From contig NZ_JAPPSQ010000001.1 in the NCBI RefSeq assembly GCF_026652115.1, positions 620,001-684,000 on the forward strand: a DNA stretch of 64,000 nucleotides, read 5' to 3'. The notes beneath the pieces were generated by a model. It made no database searches and had not been told where the DNA came from. It saw nothing but the letters and a program-made list of their open reading frames with translations. This document shows positions 34,297 to 42,654 of the stretch, piece after piece. The stretch's first letter is position 1. Each line of letters opens with the position of its first letter. The position numbers and the translations under genes are program-made. Origin of the DNA: Algoriphagus sp. PAP.12. Lineage in GTDB: Bacteria; Bacteroidota; Bacteroidia; Cytophagales; Cyclobacteriaceae.

Positions 34297-35796
34297 CCAC
34301 ACCAAGAATAGAAGTGGAAGTAAGATCGGAAGTGAGAATCGGATGATGTATCCAAAGAAAGATGGCATCTTGATTCCACTTTGCTCTGCAATGGATTTAA
34401 CCATGAAGTTTGGACCATTTCCGATGTAGGTCATAGCACCAAAGAATACGGATGCCACAGCAATAGCCATCAATTCAAAGGCTGAATCATGGAAGCCGTC
34501 AGCTGCAAACTGTCTAACTTCTTCAATATTATTGATAGAAGCACCTTTAGAAGCCATCGCTGCAGCTAAGAAGTTTAGATAAGTTGGTGCATTGTCCAAG
34601 AACCCTGATAAAGTACCAGTTCCCCAATACAAGGTATTATGTGTGATCATAGCAGCCCCTTCTGGAGATTTGGCAAAATTTCCAACTAGTTCCAACGCTG
34701 GCATCATCGTACCGAAAATACCGATGAAAATAAAAGCAACCTCGCGGATTGGCTCAAAGTTGAATTCATTTCCTTTAATAGCTCTTTGATCTGCAAACTT
34801 GTAAGAGAAGAAGGCCACAGAAAGCATTATTACCTCTCGCAGGAAAGAGAACTTCTGTCCATCATAATGGATGGCTGGAACCCATTCTATCACATTTGGA
34901 TCCAAGAATACGGAGCAAATTACAATGAATAACCAACCAAAATTCTTGATGCCAATCATGGAGAATTTATTGGTATAAGTCACCGGTTCCAACTCAGCAT
35001 CATCGGCAGCTTTTCCGAATTTTTTGTCAATAAAGTAGAATACAATTGCCAAAACTCCCAAAGCAAAAATCCATGCTGGCCAGTTGTGTTCTAATGTCCA
35101 GAAGAATGGTATCCCCTTCAAAAAACCAAGGAATAGCGGAGGATCGCCAATAGGCGTCAAAGAGCCGCCGACATTACTCACCATAAAGATGAAGAAAATG
35201 ATATGGTAAGCTTGAATGTTTCCTTTGTTCAATCGGATGAATGGGCGGATCAATAGCATGGAAGCCCCTGTTGTACCGATCAAGTTGGAGATCAAAGCAC
35301 CAATTAATAACAAAGTCACATTTGCCATTGGGGTGGCTTTCTTGTCAATTTCAATCAAAATACCACCTGAGGCGATGTAAAGTGATGCGAGAAGGGCTAT
35401 AAATTGGACATACTCTGCCAGGGCATGGACTGGAGCATGTACGTTTCCTAAGACAAATAAATAATATAGGACCACCATAATGGCCAAACCAACCGCGATT
35501 TTAGGGTAATTGTGATGCCAGAAATGTTCATAGAATAATGGCCCTGTTGCGATCATCAATAGTAGTGCAACGAATGGAATAACCAACCATGCCGGAGGAG
35601 TATGATGCTCTTCCTCTCCATGATCCGCATCAGCATGCATCTCTGGAGAGTCATGGCTTTCCTCTTGATCATGATCAGCCTGGGCAATTAGGGTACTCGA
35701 ATTTGCGGTTTCCATAGCCATACTTTCGGTAGCTTGGATTCCGGTAAAAAATAAAATTCCGAAAAGTATTGAAATGCCAAATATATAGTTCTTCAT
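34273..35796 (-). CDS. Sodium:proton antiporter, ArsB/NhaD superfamily
   Basis: A 507-residue inner membrane transporter. A cleavable-looking signal sequence (about 1-25) is followed by a periplasmic stretch with many His, Asp and Glu residues (about 38-70), then 11 or 12 transmembrane helices. Ion transporter superfamily motifs are visible: GALISNLIGTTGASMLLIRP and VGGSLTPIGDPPLFLGFLKG, plus TGTLSGFLDNAPTYLNF near the end, the second half of an inverted repeat. Na+/H+ exchange is the likely activity; other anions cannot be excluded. The His/acid-rich leader may bind metal or sense pH (inference). It is monocistronic. Confidence 0.88.
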   Translation of the reverse strand: MKNYIFGISILFGILFFTGIQATESMAMETANSSTLIAQADHDQEESHDSPEMHADADHGEEEHHTPPAWLVIPFVALLLMIATGPLFYEHFWHHNYPKIAVGLAIMVVLYYLFVLGNVHAPVHALAEYVQFIALLASLYIASGGILIEIDKKATPMANVTLLLIGALISNLIGTTGASMLLIRPFIRLNKGNIQAYHIIFFIFMVSNVGGSLTPIGDPPLFLGFLKGIPFFWTLEHNWPAWIFALGVLAIVFYFIDKKFGKAADDAELEPVTYTNKFSMIGIKNFGWLFIVICSVFLDPNVIEWVPAIHYDGQKFSFLREVIMLSVAFFSYKFADQRAIKGNEFNFEPIREVAFIFIGIFGTMMPALELVGNFAKSPEGAAMITHNTLYWGTGTLSGFLDNAPTYLNFLAAAMASKGASINNIEEVRQFAADGFHDSAFELMAIAVASVFFGAMTYIGNGPNFMVKSIAEQSGIKMPSFFGYIIRFSLPILLPLLFLVWLVFFAFA

Positions 35797-35916
35797 ATTC
35801 TGTTATTGGGTATGCCGGGTAATCTTTTCGGTTGAATTATACAAATTTTTGTTGGTAGTTGGCTCGACAATTGTGTTTTGCTAAACTACAGATTTTGTTC
35901 GAAATGGCACAACTAG

Positions 35917-35970
35917 AAAAAGCTGCCCGGATGAATTAATCAAAAATTAATATCTACCGGGCAAAGCTTT
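35917..35970 (-). terminator. Terminator of the glutamate dehydrogenase gene
   Basis: TGCCCGG (35924-35930) pairs with CCGGGCA (35957-35963). The outer AAAGC/GCTTT arms extend it across a 2-nt bulge, and a T run follows on the minus strand. Its upper arm lies 10 bp beyond the stop codon. Confidence 0.75.
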
Positions 35971-35979
35971 AGAATGGTT

Positions 35980-37206
35980 TTACACGAGTTGATCCAAAGC
36001 TATTTTAAAGGAGCTTTCAGCTATGTTTGTCTTGGACGGATTTTCTGAATGGGTCTTTTTCAGGGCTTTCTCAATGGTCTTGCTCACATCTTTGAAAATC
36101 GCTTGATCAGTGACTTCCGCCTTGGAGCTCATGAGGTAGGCGAAAACTCTTGCCATTCCGCAGTTCGCAACAAAGTCAGGAATTACAGAAACTTGCTGAT
36201 CAGTCCAGGTGCCGATAGGTCCAAAGAAAATCTCAGGATCTGCAAAAGGCACATTCGCACCGCAAGAAATCACTTCAAGTCCTGCTTTGATCATTCTTTC
36301 TGATTGCTCACGGGTGATAAGCCTAGAAGCCGCAGCAGGGATGAAAATTTCACTTTCCAAATCCCAGATTTTTTGATTGATTTCATCAAAAGGAATCAAA
36401 TCTGGGGAAACTAATTTATTGCCATTCCTGGTGACAAACAATTCCCTGACTTCATCTAGGGTGAAGCCATTTTGATTGATTAGTCCACCATCTCGGTCTA
36501 TGATTCCGACAATTTTGACACCTTCCACTGCTAAGAAACAGGCTGCAGCAGCTCCAACATTTCCCCAACCTTGGATGACAGCTCTTTTTCCTTTTAGCTC
36601 ACCGCCCCAGATTTTGTAATAATGTCTTACTGCCTCAGCTACACCAAAGCCAGTGATCATGTCGGCTACAGTGTATTTTTTAGGACCATTCGGGGTATAG
36701 TGAGGATCTTCCAAAACTTTGGCAACTCCTTGTCTTAACTGGCCGAGTTTTTTGATTTTTTCAGGTTCAGTGGCATGGAAATGTCCATTCACGATTCCTT
36801 CTTGGGGATGCCAGATTCCAAATGATTCTGTTATCGGAATTACCTCATGGATTTCATCCACATTGAGATCTCCTCCCGTACCATAGTAATTTTTTAATAG
36901 AGGGGTGACTGCCTTGTACCACCTTCTTAGAACCTCATCTTTTCTAGGATCATTAGGGTCGAAATTGATCCCGGATTTTGCTCCTCCGATCGCTGGTCCA
37001 GAAACAGTGAATTTGACTTCCATGGTCTTAGCCAAAGATTCTACCTCTCTCTTGTCCAGTCCCTTACGCATTCTGGTTCCGCCTCCTGCTGCTCCCCCTC
37101 TGAGTGAGTTGATGACCACCCATCCTTCTGCCTCAGACTCTGAATCTGACCATTCAAATGTGATTTCAGGTTTTCGGTTTTCAAACTTTTTTAGTAATTC
37201 CTGCAT
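35980..37206 (-). CDS. Glu/Leu/Phe/Val dehydrogenase (glutamate dehydrogenase)
   Basis: A 408-residue NAD(P)-dependent amino acid dehydrogenase. The catalytic lysine segment is in AIGGAKSGINFDP, the glycine-rich N-terminal motif is GGAAGGGTRMRKG, and the nucleotide fold is VIQGWGNVGAAAACFL. The C-terminal helix contains ANCGMARVFAYL. The start is set at 37206: a TATTTTTG box at 37238-37231 overlaps the next upstream in-frame ATG (37233), which could not then be translated. Glutamate/2-oxoglutarate conversion is the likely reaction, but specificity within the family needs biochemistry. Confidence 0.93.
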   Translation of the reverse strand: MQELLKKFENRKPEITFEWSDSESEAEGWVVINSLRGGAAGGGTRMRKGLDKREVESLAKTMEVKFTVSGPAIGGAKSGINFDPNDPRKDEVLRRWYKAVTPLLKNYYGTGGDLNVDEIHEVIPITESFGIWHPQEGIVNGHFHATEPEKIKKLGQLRQGVAKVLEDPHYTPNGPKKYTVADMITGFGVAEAVRHYYKIWGGELKGKRAVIQGWGNVGAAAACFLAVEGVKIVGIIDRDGGLINQNGFTLDEVRELFVTRNGNKLVSPDLIPFDEINQKIWDLESEIFIPAAASRLITREQSERMIKAGLEVISCGANVPFADPEIFFGPIGTWTDQQVSVIPDFVANCGMARVFAYLMSSKAEVTDQAIFKDVSKTIEKALKKTHSENPSKTNIAESSFKIALDQLV

Positions 37207-37230
37207 GTAGATTTTGGGTTTATATGCAGG

Positions 37231-37238
37231 CAAAAATA
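37231..37238 (-). promoter_or_regulatory. -7 promoter box of the glutamate dehydrogenase gene
   Basis: The minus strand reads TATTTTTG. The predicted start near 37225 leaves a leader of about 20 nt to the ATG at 37206 and rules out the ATG at 37233. Confidence 0.5.
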
Positions 37239-37279
37239 GAAAAATATCCAGCCTCTCCTAGTTTGAAGCTTGAACGTAT

Positions 37280-38353
37280 TTATTCGTAAATCACACCCCC
37301 ACTGGAATTTCTGCTGGCTCCTGTAACAGATGCTAGACAATTGTCTTGCTCTAAGATTCTCAACAAACCCAAAAACGCAAAAATCAAAGCCTCCTTAAAT
37401 TCGATCAGCTTTTTATTTGCGGGAGAAAAATTCCATTTGCCTTGAAGATGGTAGTCCAATCTTTCTATAAAGTATGAGTTATAAGCTCCCCCGCCAGTGA
37501 TAAGGACGGAAGGCTTTTCTATTTCAGTTTTTTCTTGAATAGTCTTGGCTATTTGAAATGCATAATGCTCAACTAATGTCGATAGCTTATCTTTTTCTGA
37601 AGCTTCATAACTCTCAATCAATGGGATGAAATCATTTTCCATGTCCTCTCTTCCCAATGATTTGGCTCCTGACTTTCGATAAAATGGCAATTCGTTCAGT
37701 AGATCAAATAGTTGGCTTTGAATTAGACCTTCTGAAGCCCAAATTCCCTGATCATCATAGGGAGCACCTAATTTTTGGGCAATCGGATTTAGAAGAATAT
37801 TAAATGGACTGATATCGAAAGCAATCCTTTTGCCTTGATACGCCATGCTGATATTGGAAATCCCTCCAAGATTGATGCAGAAATCTTTATCAGAAAAGAG
37901 TTCTTGGTCGCCAATTGGGACCAAAGGTGCTCCTTGCCCTCCTAGTTGTACATCTTTCATTCGAAAATCATTGATGACTTTCAATCCACATGCAGCTTGC
38001 AATGCCCATCCATTCCCGATTTGAAGACTAAGTCCCTTTTGAGGCTGATGAAATACGGTATGACCATGGGAACAGACAGCTAGGGGTGAATACTGATGTC
38101 TATTGCAAAATTCTTTTACCTGCTCACCCATCCATTTTCCAAATTCCACATCCAGGAGACTTAAGTCTAAAGCTGGAAGCAAATGTGAATTCATCAGGTT
38201 TTTGACCAAATCCTCCGGAAAAGGAATAGTCTCAGCCTGAATAATCTGAAATGACCAAGCGTCTTCTTTTTGGAATTCGCAAAATGCAATGTCCAATCCA
38301 TCGCCTGAAGTGCCAGACATCAAACCTATCACCTGGTATTTTTGTGGACTCAT
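37280..38353 (-). CDS. anmK: Anhydro-N-acetylmuramic acid kinase
   Basis: A 357-residue sugar kinase of the ASKHA fold that opens and phosphorylates 1,6-anhydro-MurNAc to MurNAc-6-phosphate in cell wall recycling. The family start GLMSGTSGDGLDIAF is present, as are SHGHTVFHQP, DFRMKDVQLGGQGAPLVPIGD, NLGGISNIS and the late GGGAYN. The length is typical (about 360-370). It is divergent from coaX, with 101 bp between. murQ is not in the window. Confidence 0.96.
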   Translation of the reverse strand: MSPQKYQVIGLMSGTSGDGLDIAFCEFQKEDAWSFQIIQAETIPFPEDLVKNLMNSHLLPALDLSLLDVEFGKWMGEQVKEFCNRHQYSPLAVCSHGHTVFHQPQKGLSLQIGNGWALQAACGLKVINDFRMKDVQLGGQGAPLVPIGDQELFSDKDFCINLGGISNISMAYQGKRIAFDISPFNILLNPIAQKLGAPYDDQGIWASEGLIQSQLFDLLNELPFYRKSGAKSLGREDMENDFIPLIESYEASEKDKLSTLVEHYAFQIAKTIQEKTEIEKPSVLITGGGAYNSYFIERLDYHLQGKWNFSPANKKLIEFKEALIFAFLGLLRILEQDNCLASVTGASRNSSGGVIYE

Positions 38354-38454
38354 GGGTTAATATTTGTTAAGTAAGGGAGGATATAAAGATAATTTTAGAA
38401 TTGGGAAAAAGCCCTGTTTTTTTAAATAGCTAATTTGCAAACAGAATTCGAGTC

Positions 38455-39171
38455 ATGCCCAATCTTATCATTGACATAGGAAATACCCGCATCAAATCCG
38501 CCCTTTTTACAGAGGGAGAAGTGGTTTGGGAAGAATCTTTTTCCAGTTTGGAAAAGGCAAAACCTATATGGGGAATGCATGATTTTTCGAATTGTCTAAT
38601 ATCATCTGTAAGATGGAATGAAGATGAATTGCGAAGAGAATTAGATTTTGACTTTCATTTTTTGACAAAATCCACACCTTTGCCGATCCAAAATGGCTAT
38701 GCCACTCCCGAAACGTTGGGTTTGGATCGTCTTGCAGCTGCAATTGGCGGCTGGCAACTCTCCAAAGGAGAAGCAACTTTGGTTGTAGATTTGGGAAGTT
38801 GTATGACTTTCGAAATAGTCAATGATCGAAATACCTATCTAGGCGGTGCGATAAGCCCGGGCTTAGAGATGAGAGCCAAGGCCATGAACCAATTTACGGC
38901 TAGGCTTCCTTTGATTGAAGTTGGAAAAAAACCAGAATCACATTTAGGAGATTCTACCAAATCTTGCATGCAGTCAGGAATATGGTACGGAATAGCCTTT
39001 GAAATAATGGGTCAAATTCAGGCTTACAGGGCCGAATTTCCTGAAATTAAGGTCTTTGTTTGCGGAGGAGATGCACAATCTTTTGAATCATTGGCAAAAG
39101 ACCACATATTTGTAGTCCCAAATTTGGTCCTTCATGGACTGAATTGTATTCTAAACCACAATGTTGAGTAA
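38455..39171 (+). CDS. coaX: Type III pantothenate kinase
   Basis: A 238-residue ASKHA-fold kinase that phosphorylates pantothenate, the first step to coenzyme A. Phosphate-1 motif DIGNTRIKSALF, catalytic-region GLDRLAAAIGGW, phosphate-2 DLGSCMTFEIV, and GGAISPGLEMRAKAM are all visible. It is a little shorter than the common 250-260. Its last 11 bp overlap the next gene, and it heads the envelope block that runs to ppiD, a gene order familiar from Bacteroidota. Confidence 0.96.
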   Translation: MPNLIIDIGNTRIKSALFTEGEVVWEESFSSLEKAKPIWGMHDFSNCLISSVRWNEDELRRELDFDFHFLTKSTPLPIQNGYATPETLGLDRLAAAIGGWQLSKGEATLVVDLGSCMTFEIVNDRNTYLGGAISPGLEMRAKAMNQFTARLPLIEVGKKPESHLGDSTKSCMQSGIWYGIAFEIMGQIQAYRAEFPEIKVFVCGGDAQSFESLAKDHIFVVPNLVLHGLNCILNHNVE

Positions 39172-40444
39172 GATCAAATTGCACTTGTTGGGTGTCTGTT
39201 GCACCCTTTTGTTATTTTCTGAAGCACAGGCCCAGTCCAGTGCCTCTACCTATTCCGCTTTGGGAATCGGTGAATTTAATTATTCTGGATTGACACAAAA
39301 CCAAGGAATGGGAGGTCTTGGAATCAGTTTTGGGACTGGTTGGAACCCTAATGTGGTCAATCCCGCATTACAAACCAGAAATACCATTTTTAATTTTCAA
39401 GCGGCATTGAATTATAAGAAAATCAATGCAAGCAATGGATCTGAATCATCTGATGTAGATGGTGGAGGTCTTTCCTATGTCGCAATGTCTCTTCCTTTCA
39501 AGCCTGGCAAATTCGCAATGGGTCTAGGCTTGAACCAAATCACTTCGGTAAATTATAGTTTGCAGGTGTCAAGTACCATTTCAGGCACTTCTTTCGAATC
39601 TTTTAATAGCATCGAAGGAGATGGTGGTATCAGTGAAGCATATTTAAGTGCAGGCTATTTATTAGCTAAGAATTTGAGCATCGGTATCCACGGTTCTTAT
39701 TTATTTGGGTCCACTATTCGAACTAATCAATTGTCACTTTATGATCAAGATGGGGTGTCTGTCGGAAACTCTTCTGAATATTATGAAAGATTAACAGTTT
39801 CAGATGTTGGGGTAAAGTTAGGAGCTCACTACTACTTCAAAGTAGGAGATAAAAGCAATCTTCACCTAGGTGCCATTTATCAGGGGCTTGGGGACGTTAG
39901 TGGAAAAGCTTTTGCCAAACTGGCCGCATTTGGTGAAGCTAGCGATCCCGATTCAGAGGGAGACCTTGTTTTCAATGATGAAAAGGGAAGTATCTATATT
40001 CCAAGTCGTTATGGATTTGGGGTGAGTTATGAAAAGGTCAATAAATATGTTATTGGTCTTGAAGGGCAATACCAGGATTTCAAAGATTTCAGGAATTTCC
40101 TAGGCAATGAATTGGAGTTGAGAGAGACTGTGAAATTAGGTTTAGGAATGCAAATTGTACCCGATTATCAAGAAGTTGACAACCTTTTAAAAAGAGCAAC
40201 TTACCGGGTTGGATTGGAGTTTCAGCAGACTCCTTACTACCTAAATCAGACAAATATCAATGACTATGGCATTAACTTTGGAGCTTCAATTCCAGTTAAT
40301 CAATTGTCTTTATTAAATTTCGCAGTGAAAGTGGGACAAAGAGGAACGACCTCTGCAGGATTGATTCGGGAGAACTATGTGAACTTCACCCTTGGCTTCT
40401 CTTTGAACGACAACTCCTGGTTCTATAAAAGAGTATTTGATTAA
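39161..40444 (+). CDS. Outer membrane beta-barrel protein, unknown function
   Basis: A 427-residue protein with a signal peptide (about 1-25, ending AQAQ) and an alternating-residue pattern of many amphipathic strands, ending in an aromatic-rich strand (NDNSWFYKRVFD). The early segment SSASTYSALGIGEFNYSGLTQNQGMGGLG is like the plug-facing start of OmpP1/FadL-like barrels in this phylum. It overlaps coaX by 11 bp. It could be a porin for small hydrophobic compounds or a structural barrel; I cannot choose between them. Confidence 0.85.
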   Translation: MLSKIKLHLLGVCCTLLLFSEAQAQSSASTYSALGIGEFNYSGLTQNQGMGGLGISFGTGWNPNVVNPALQTRNTIFNFQAALNYKKINASNGSESSDVDGGGLSYVAMSLPFKPGKFAMGLGLNQITSVNYSLQVSSTISGTSFESFNSIEGDGGISEAYLSAGYLLAKNLSIGIHGSYLFGSTIRTNQLSLYDQDGVSVGNSSEYYERLTVSDVGVKLGAHYYFKVGDKSNLHLGAIYQGLGDVSGKAFAKLAAFGEASDPDSEGDLVFNDEKGSIYIPSRYGFGVSYEKVNKYVIGLEGQYQDFKDFRNFLGNELELRETVKLGLGMQIVPDYQEVDNLLKRATYRVGLEFQQTPYYLNQTNINDYGINFGASIPVNQLSLLNFAVKVGQRGTTSAGLIRENYVNFTLGFSLNDNSWFYKRVFD

Positions 40445-40514
40445 AAAATTAACCTGTTTGGGAAACCAAACAGAAATAGAAGAGCGTAATTAACCGAATT
40501 AAACAAGTCAAACC

Positions 40515-41819
40515 ATGAAAATTAAATCAACCCTTCTGGGGCTTTCTGCCTTGCTTTTCGCCGGAATGGTGCAAGCACAGGATGGATGGAATTTTCCAAC
40601 TGATCCAGCTGAGGAAGCCAAAGCCAAAGAATTGAATGCTGCTTACACAGATTATATGAAGTCTGAGCAGTTTGTAGAAGCTACCAAACCATTGCACTGG
40701 CTACTAGTAAATGTACCTGAGCTAAATGAGTCCATCTATATTAATGGTGTGACCGTATACAAAGGTGCTGCAGATGCAACCACCGATGAAGCTCAAAAAA
40801 GAGTTTATGAAGACTCCGTAATTTGGGTTTATAATAAACGTGATGAGATTTATGACAATGCACCTAAGTGGATTGAAAATAAAGCTTACTACGGATATGG
40901 GTTCTATAAAGGAGCAAAAGAAAAATTAGCAGATGTAGTAGCAGATTTCGAAAGAGCTATTGAATTGAATGGTGAACTTTCTTTAACTGCTCTTTATCCT
41001 GCATATTTTGATGCGGTTAGAAGACATGATGCTTACAACGATGCTTATACCGATGAGCAAATCTTGGATATTTATGCAAGTATCCAAGAAGACTTGGATA
41101 AAGCAGCAGCGGCTGGTAAAGATGTAACTTCTCCAAGAAGTCAGATGGAGCAGTTGTTAGTGGCAATGGAATTGATCGATTGTGACTTTATCGAAAATAC
41201 TATGGGGCCTAAATTGGCTGCTGATCCAACCAATGAAAAATTAGCTCAGCAAATCTTCCAATACTCTGTTCAGTACAAGTGTTTGTCATCTAATGCATTC
41301 TTGTCTGCTTTGGAATTGATTGATTCGAACAACCCTACCTATGCGACTTCTCAGGTAAGAGCGATGAGATATATCCAGGAGAAAGACTATGAAAAAGCTC
41401 AACCTGTTTTGGAGAAGGCTTTGACATTGGCTGAAAATGATGTGCAAAAAGCTGAAATCCAAATGGACTTAGCCAAAGTACACGCTAACTTGGGAAGAAA
41501 ATCTGCTGCAAGAAATGCTGCGAAAGAAGCTGCGGCTTTGGATCCAGAAAGAACTAAAGATGCTTATTCTATGATCGGTGGATTGTACATGAACTCTTTC
41601 AATGATTGTAAAGGTGGTGTGTCTCGCGTGAAAGACCGTGCGATCTACATGGCTGCTTACAACGCTTACCAAAGAGCAGGTGATTCACAAGGAATGGCAC
41701 AAGCAAGAGCTCAGTTCCCTTCTAAAGAAGAGGTATTTACTGAAGGTCTTCAGGTAGGTGGATCTATCAGCACAGGTTGCTGGATTGGTGAAACTGTGTC
41801 AATTTCCACTAGAGATTAA
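40515..41819 (+). CDS. Periplasmic tetratricopeptide-like protein
   Basis: A 434-residue exported protein (signal peptide about 1-21, ending VQAQ). The mature part is all-helical with degenerate TPR repeats; the clearest are at about 275-360 (ATSQVRAMRYIQEKDYEKAQPVLEKAL, then KAEIQMDLAKVHANLGRKSAARNAAKEAAALDPE). Two Cys residues near the middle and two near the end could form disulfides. It follows the beta-barrel gene and ends the first transcript of the block, since a strong terminator and a new promoter follow. Its role is unknown; a scaffold for envelope proteins is plausible. Confidence 0.87.
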   Translation: MKIKSTLLGLSALLFAGMVQAQDGWNFPTDPAEEAKAKELNAAYTDYMKSEQFVEATKPLHWLLVNVPELNESIYINGVTVYKGAADATTDEAQKRVYEDSVIWVYNKRDEIYDNAPKWIENKAYYGYGFYKGAKEKLADVVADFERAIELNGELSLTALYPAYFDAVRRHDAYNDAYTDEQILDIYASIQEDLDKAAAAGKDVTSPRSQMEQLLVAMELIDCDFIENTMGPKLAADPTNEKLAQQIFQYSVQYKCLSSNAFLSALELIDSNNPTYATSQVRAMRYIQEKDYEKAQPVLEKALTLAENDVQKAEIQMDLAKVHANLGRKSAARNAAKEAAALDPERTKDAYSMIGGLYMNSFNDCKGGVSRVKDRAIYMAAYNAYQRAGDSQGMAQARAQFPSKEEVFTEGLQVGGSISTGCWIGETVSISTRD

Positions 41820-41841
41820 TTTAACTTCATTTATATAGGAA

Positions 41842-41866
41842 AAGGCGGCCTTTGGCTGCCTTTTTT
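41842..41866 (+). terminator. Terminator between the TPR gene and lptC
   Basis: AAGGCGGCC (41842-41850) pairs with GGCTGCCTT (41854-41862, one G-T pair) around a TTT loop, then TTTT follows. It splits the coaX-ppiD block into two transcripts. Confidence 0.85.
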
Positions 41867-41897
41867 CGTTGGGTTCACTCAAAGGAAAAATATAGTT

Positions 41898-41905
41898 TAT
41901 CTTTG
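41898..41905 (+). promoter_or_regulatory. -7 promoter box of lptC, 4 nt before the ATG
   Basis: TATCTTTG, 4 nt, then the ATG at 41910. It lies 32 bp after the upstream terminator, as expected for a new transcription unit. No TTG at ideal spacing; the nearest is 26 nt upstream. Confidence 0.55.
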
Positions 41906-41909
41906 TGCC

Positions 41910-42446
41910 ATGAAGAATTTCTACCTTCTAGTTTTAAGTATTTTCATTTTTGCAGCCTGCGATCCGGAAATAGATTCTTCCGCTTTAGAGGTGTACGATG
42001 GTCCTGTAAGGATGGGAACCAACATTCATTTGATCCGATCTGATTCAGCAGTGGTCAGATCTGAAATCCGGGCCCCGAAGCAAATGCAATTTTTAAATGG
42101 AAATATGGAGTTTCCTGAAGGGATTTTAATTGAACATTTTGATGTGGATGGCACGAAAAGCACAATTTTGAAGGCAGATAGAGGATATTTTGATAAGGAA
42201 AAAAATCTTTATCGTGGGGAAGGTAATGTCCAAGTAGATAATCTTTTAGAAGATCAGCATCTTCAAAGTGAGGAATTATATTGGGATCCTAAAAAGCAAA
42301 AAATCTATACAGATAAATTCGTGACCATCAGAGATAAGGAAACTCTGTTCAATGGGACCGGTATGGAAGCTGATCAAAATTTTAAAAATTATACATTAAA
42401 AAAACTGAGGGATAGCCGGACTATTCTACCGGGAGAAGACCTATGA
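41910..42446 (+). CDS. lptC: LPS export protein LptC, lipoprotein form
   Basis: A 178-residue protein of the LptC/OstA-like beta-jellyroll type, part of the bridge that carries LPS from inner to outer membrane. The jellyroll is visible in MEFPEGILIEHFDVDGTK, LKADRGYFDKEKNLYRGEGNVQV and LYWDPKKQKIYTDKFVTI. Unlike E. coli LptC, which has a transmembrane helix, this one has a lipobox-like FAAC at residue 17, so it is probably lipid-anchored. It overlaps the next gene by 4 bp and has a leaderless-type promoter. Other lpt genes are not nearby. Confidence 0.88.
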   Translation: MKNFYLLVLSIFIFAACDPEIDSSALEVYDGPVRMGTNIHLIRSDSAVVRSEIRAPKQMQFLNGNMEFPEGILIEHFDVDGTKSTILKADRGYFDKEKNLYRGEGNVQVDNLLEDQHLQSEELYWDPKKQKIYTDKFVTIRDKETLFNGTGMEADQNFKNYTLKKLRDSRTILPGEDL

Positions 42447-42652
42447 AATTAGCAGATGTTTTGATATTGTCTCTTTCTTTGGCTTTGATTATCATTGGAA
42501 TCCATCAGAGCATGACTGTAGGAATTGAATATTCTTACTCTATATTTATGTTTGCGGTGGCTCTTTTGTTTTGGTTTCAATACAGAAGGATGAAAAACCC
42601 ACCGCCTACAGATATCCCCGAAAAAATGAAAAAGAAAAAGCGGAAGCATTAA
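42443..42652 (+). CDS. Small two-helix membrane protein in the lptC operon
   Basis: A 69-residue protein with two hydrophobic helices (about 4-20 and 28-46) and a strongly basic Pro/Lys tail (RRMKNPPPTDIPEKMKKKKRKH). It overlaps lptC by 4 bp at its start, and only 2 bp separate its stop from the CNNM gene, so it is clearly translated as part of the operon. No family is recognised. The positive tail should stay in the cytosol. Confidence 0.78.
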   Translation: MKLADVLILSLSLALIIIGIHQSMTVGIEYSYSIFMFAVALLFWFQYRRMKNPPPTDIPEKMKKKKRKH

Positions 42653-42654
42653 TT

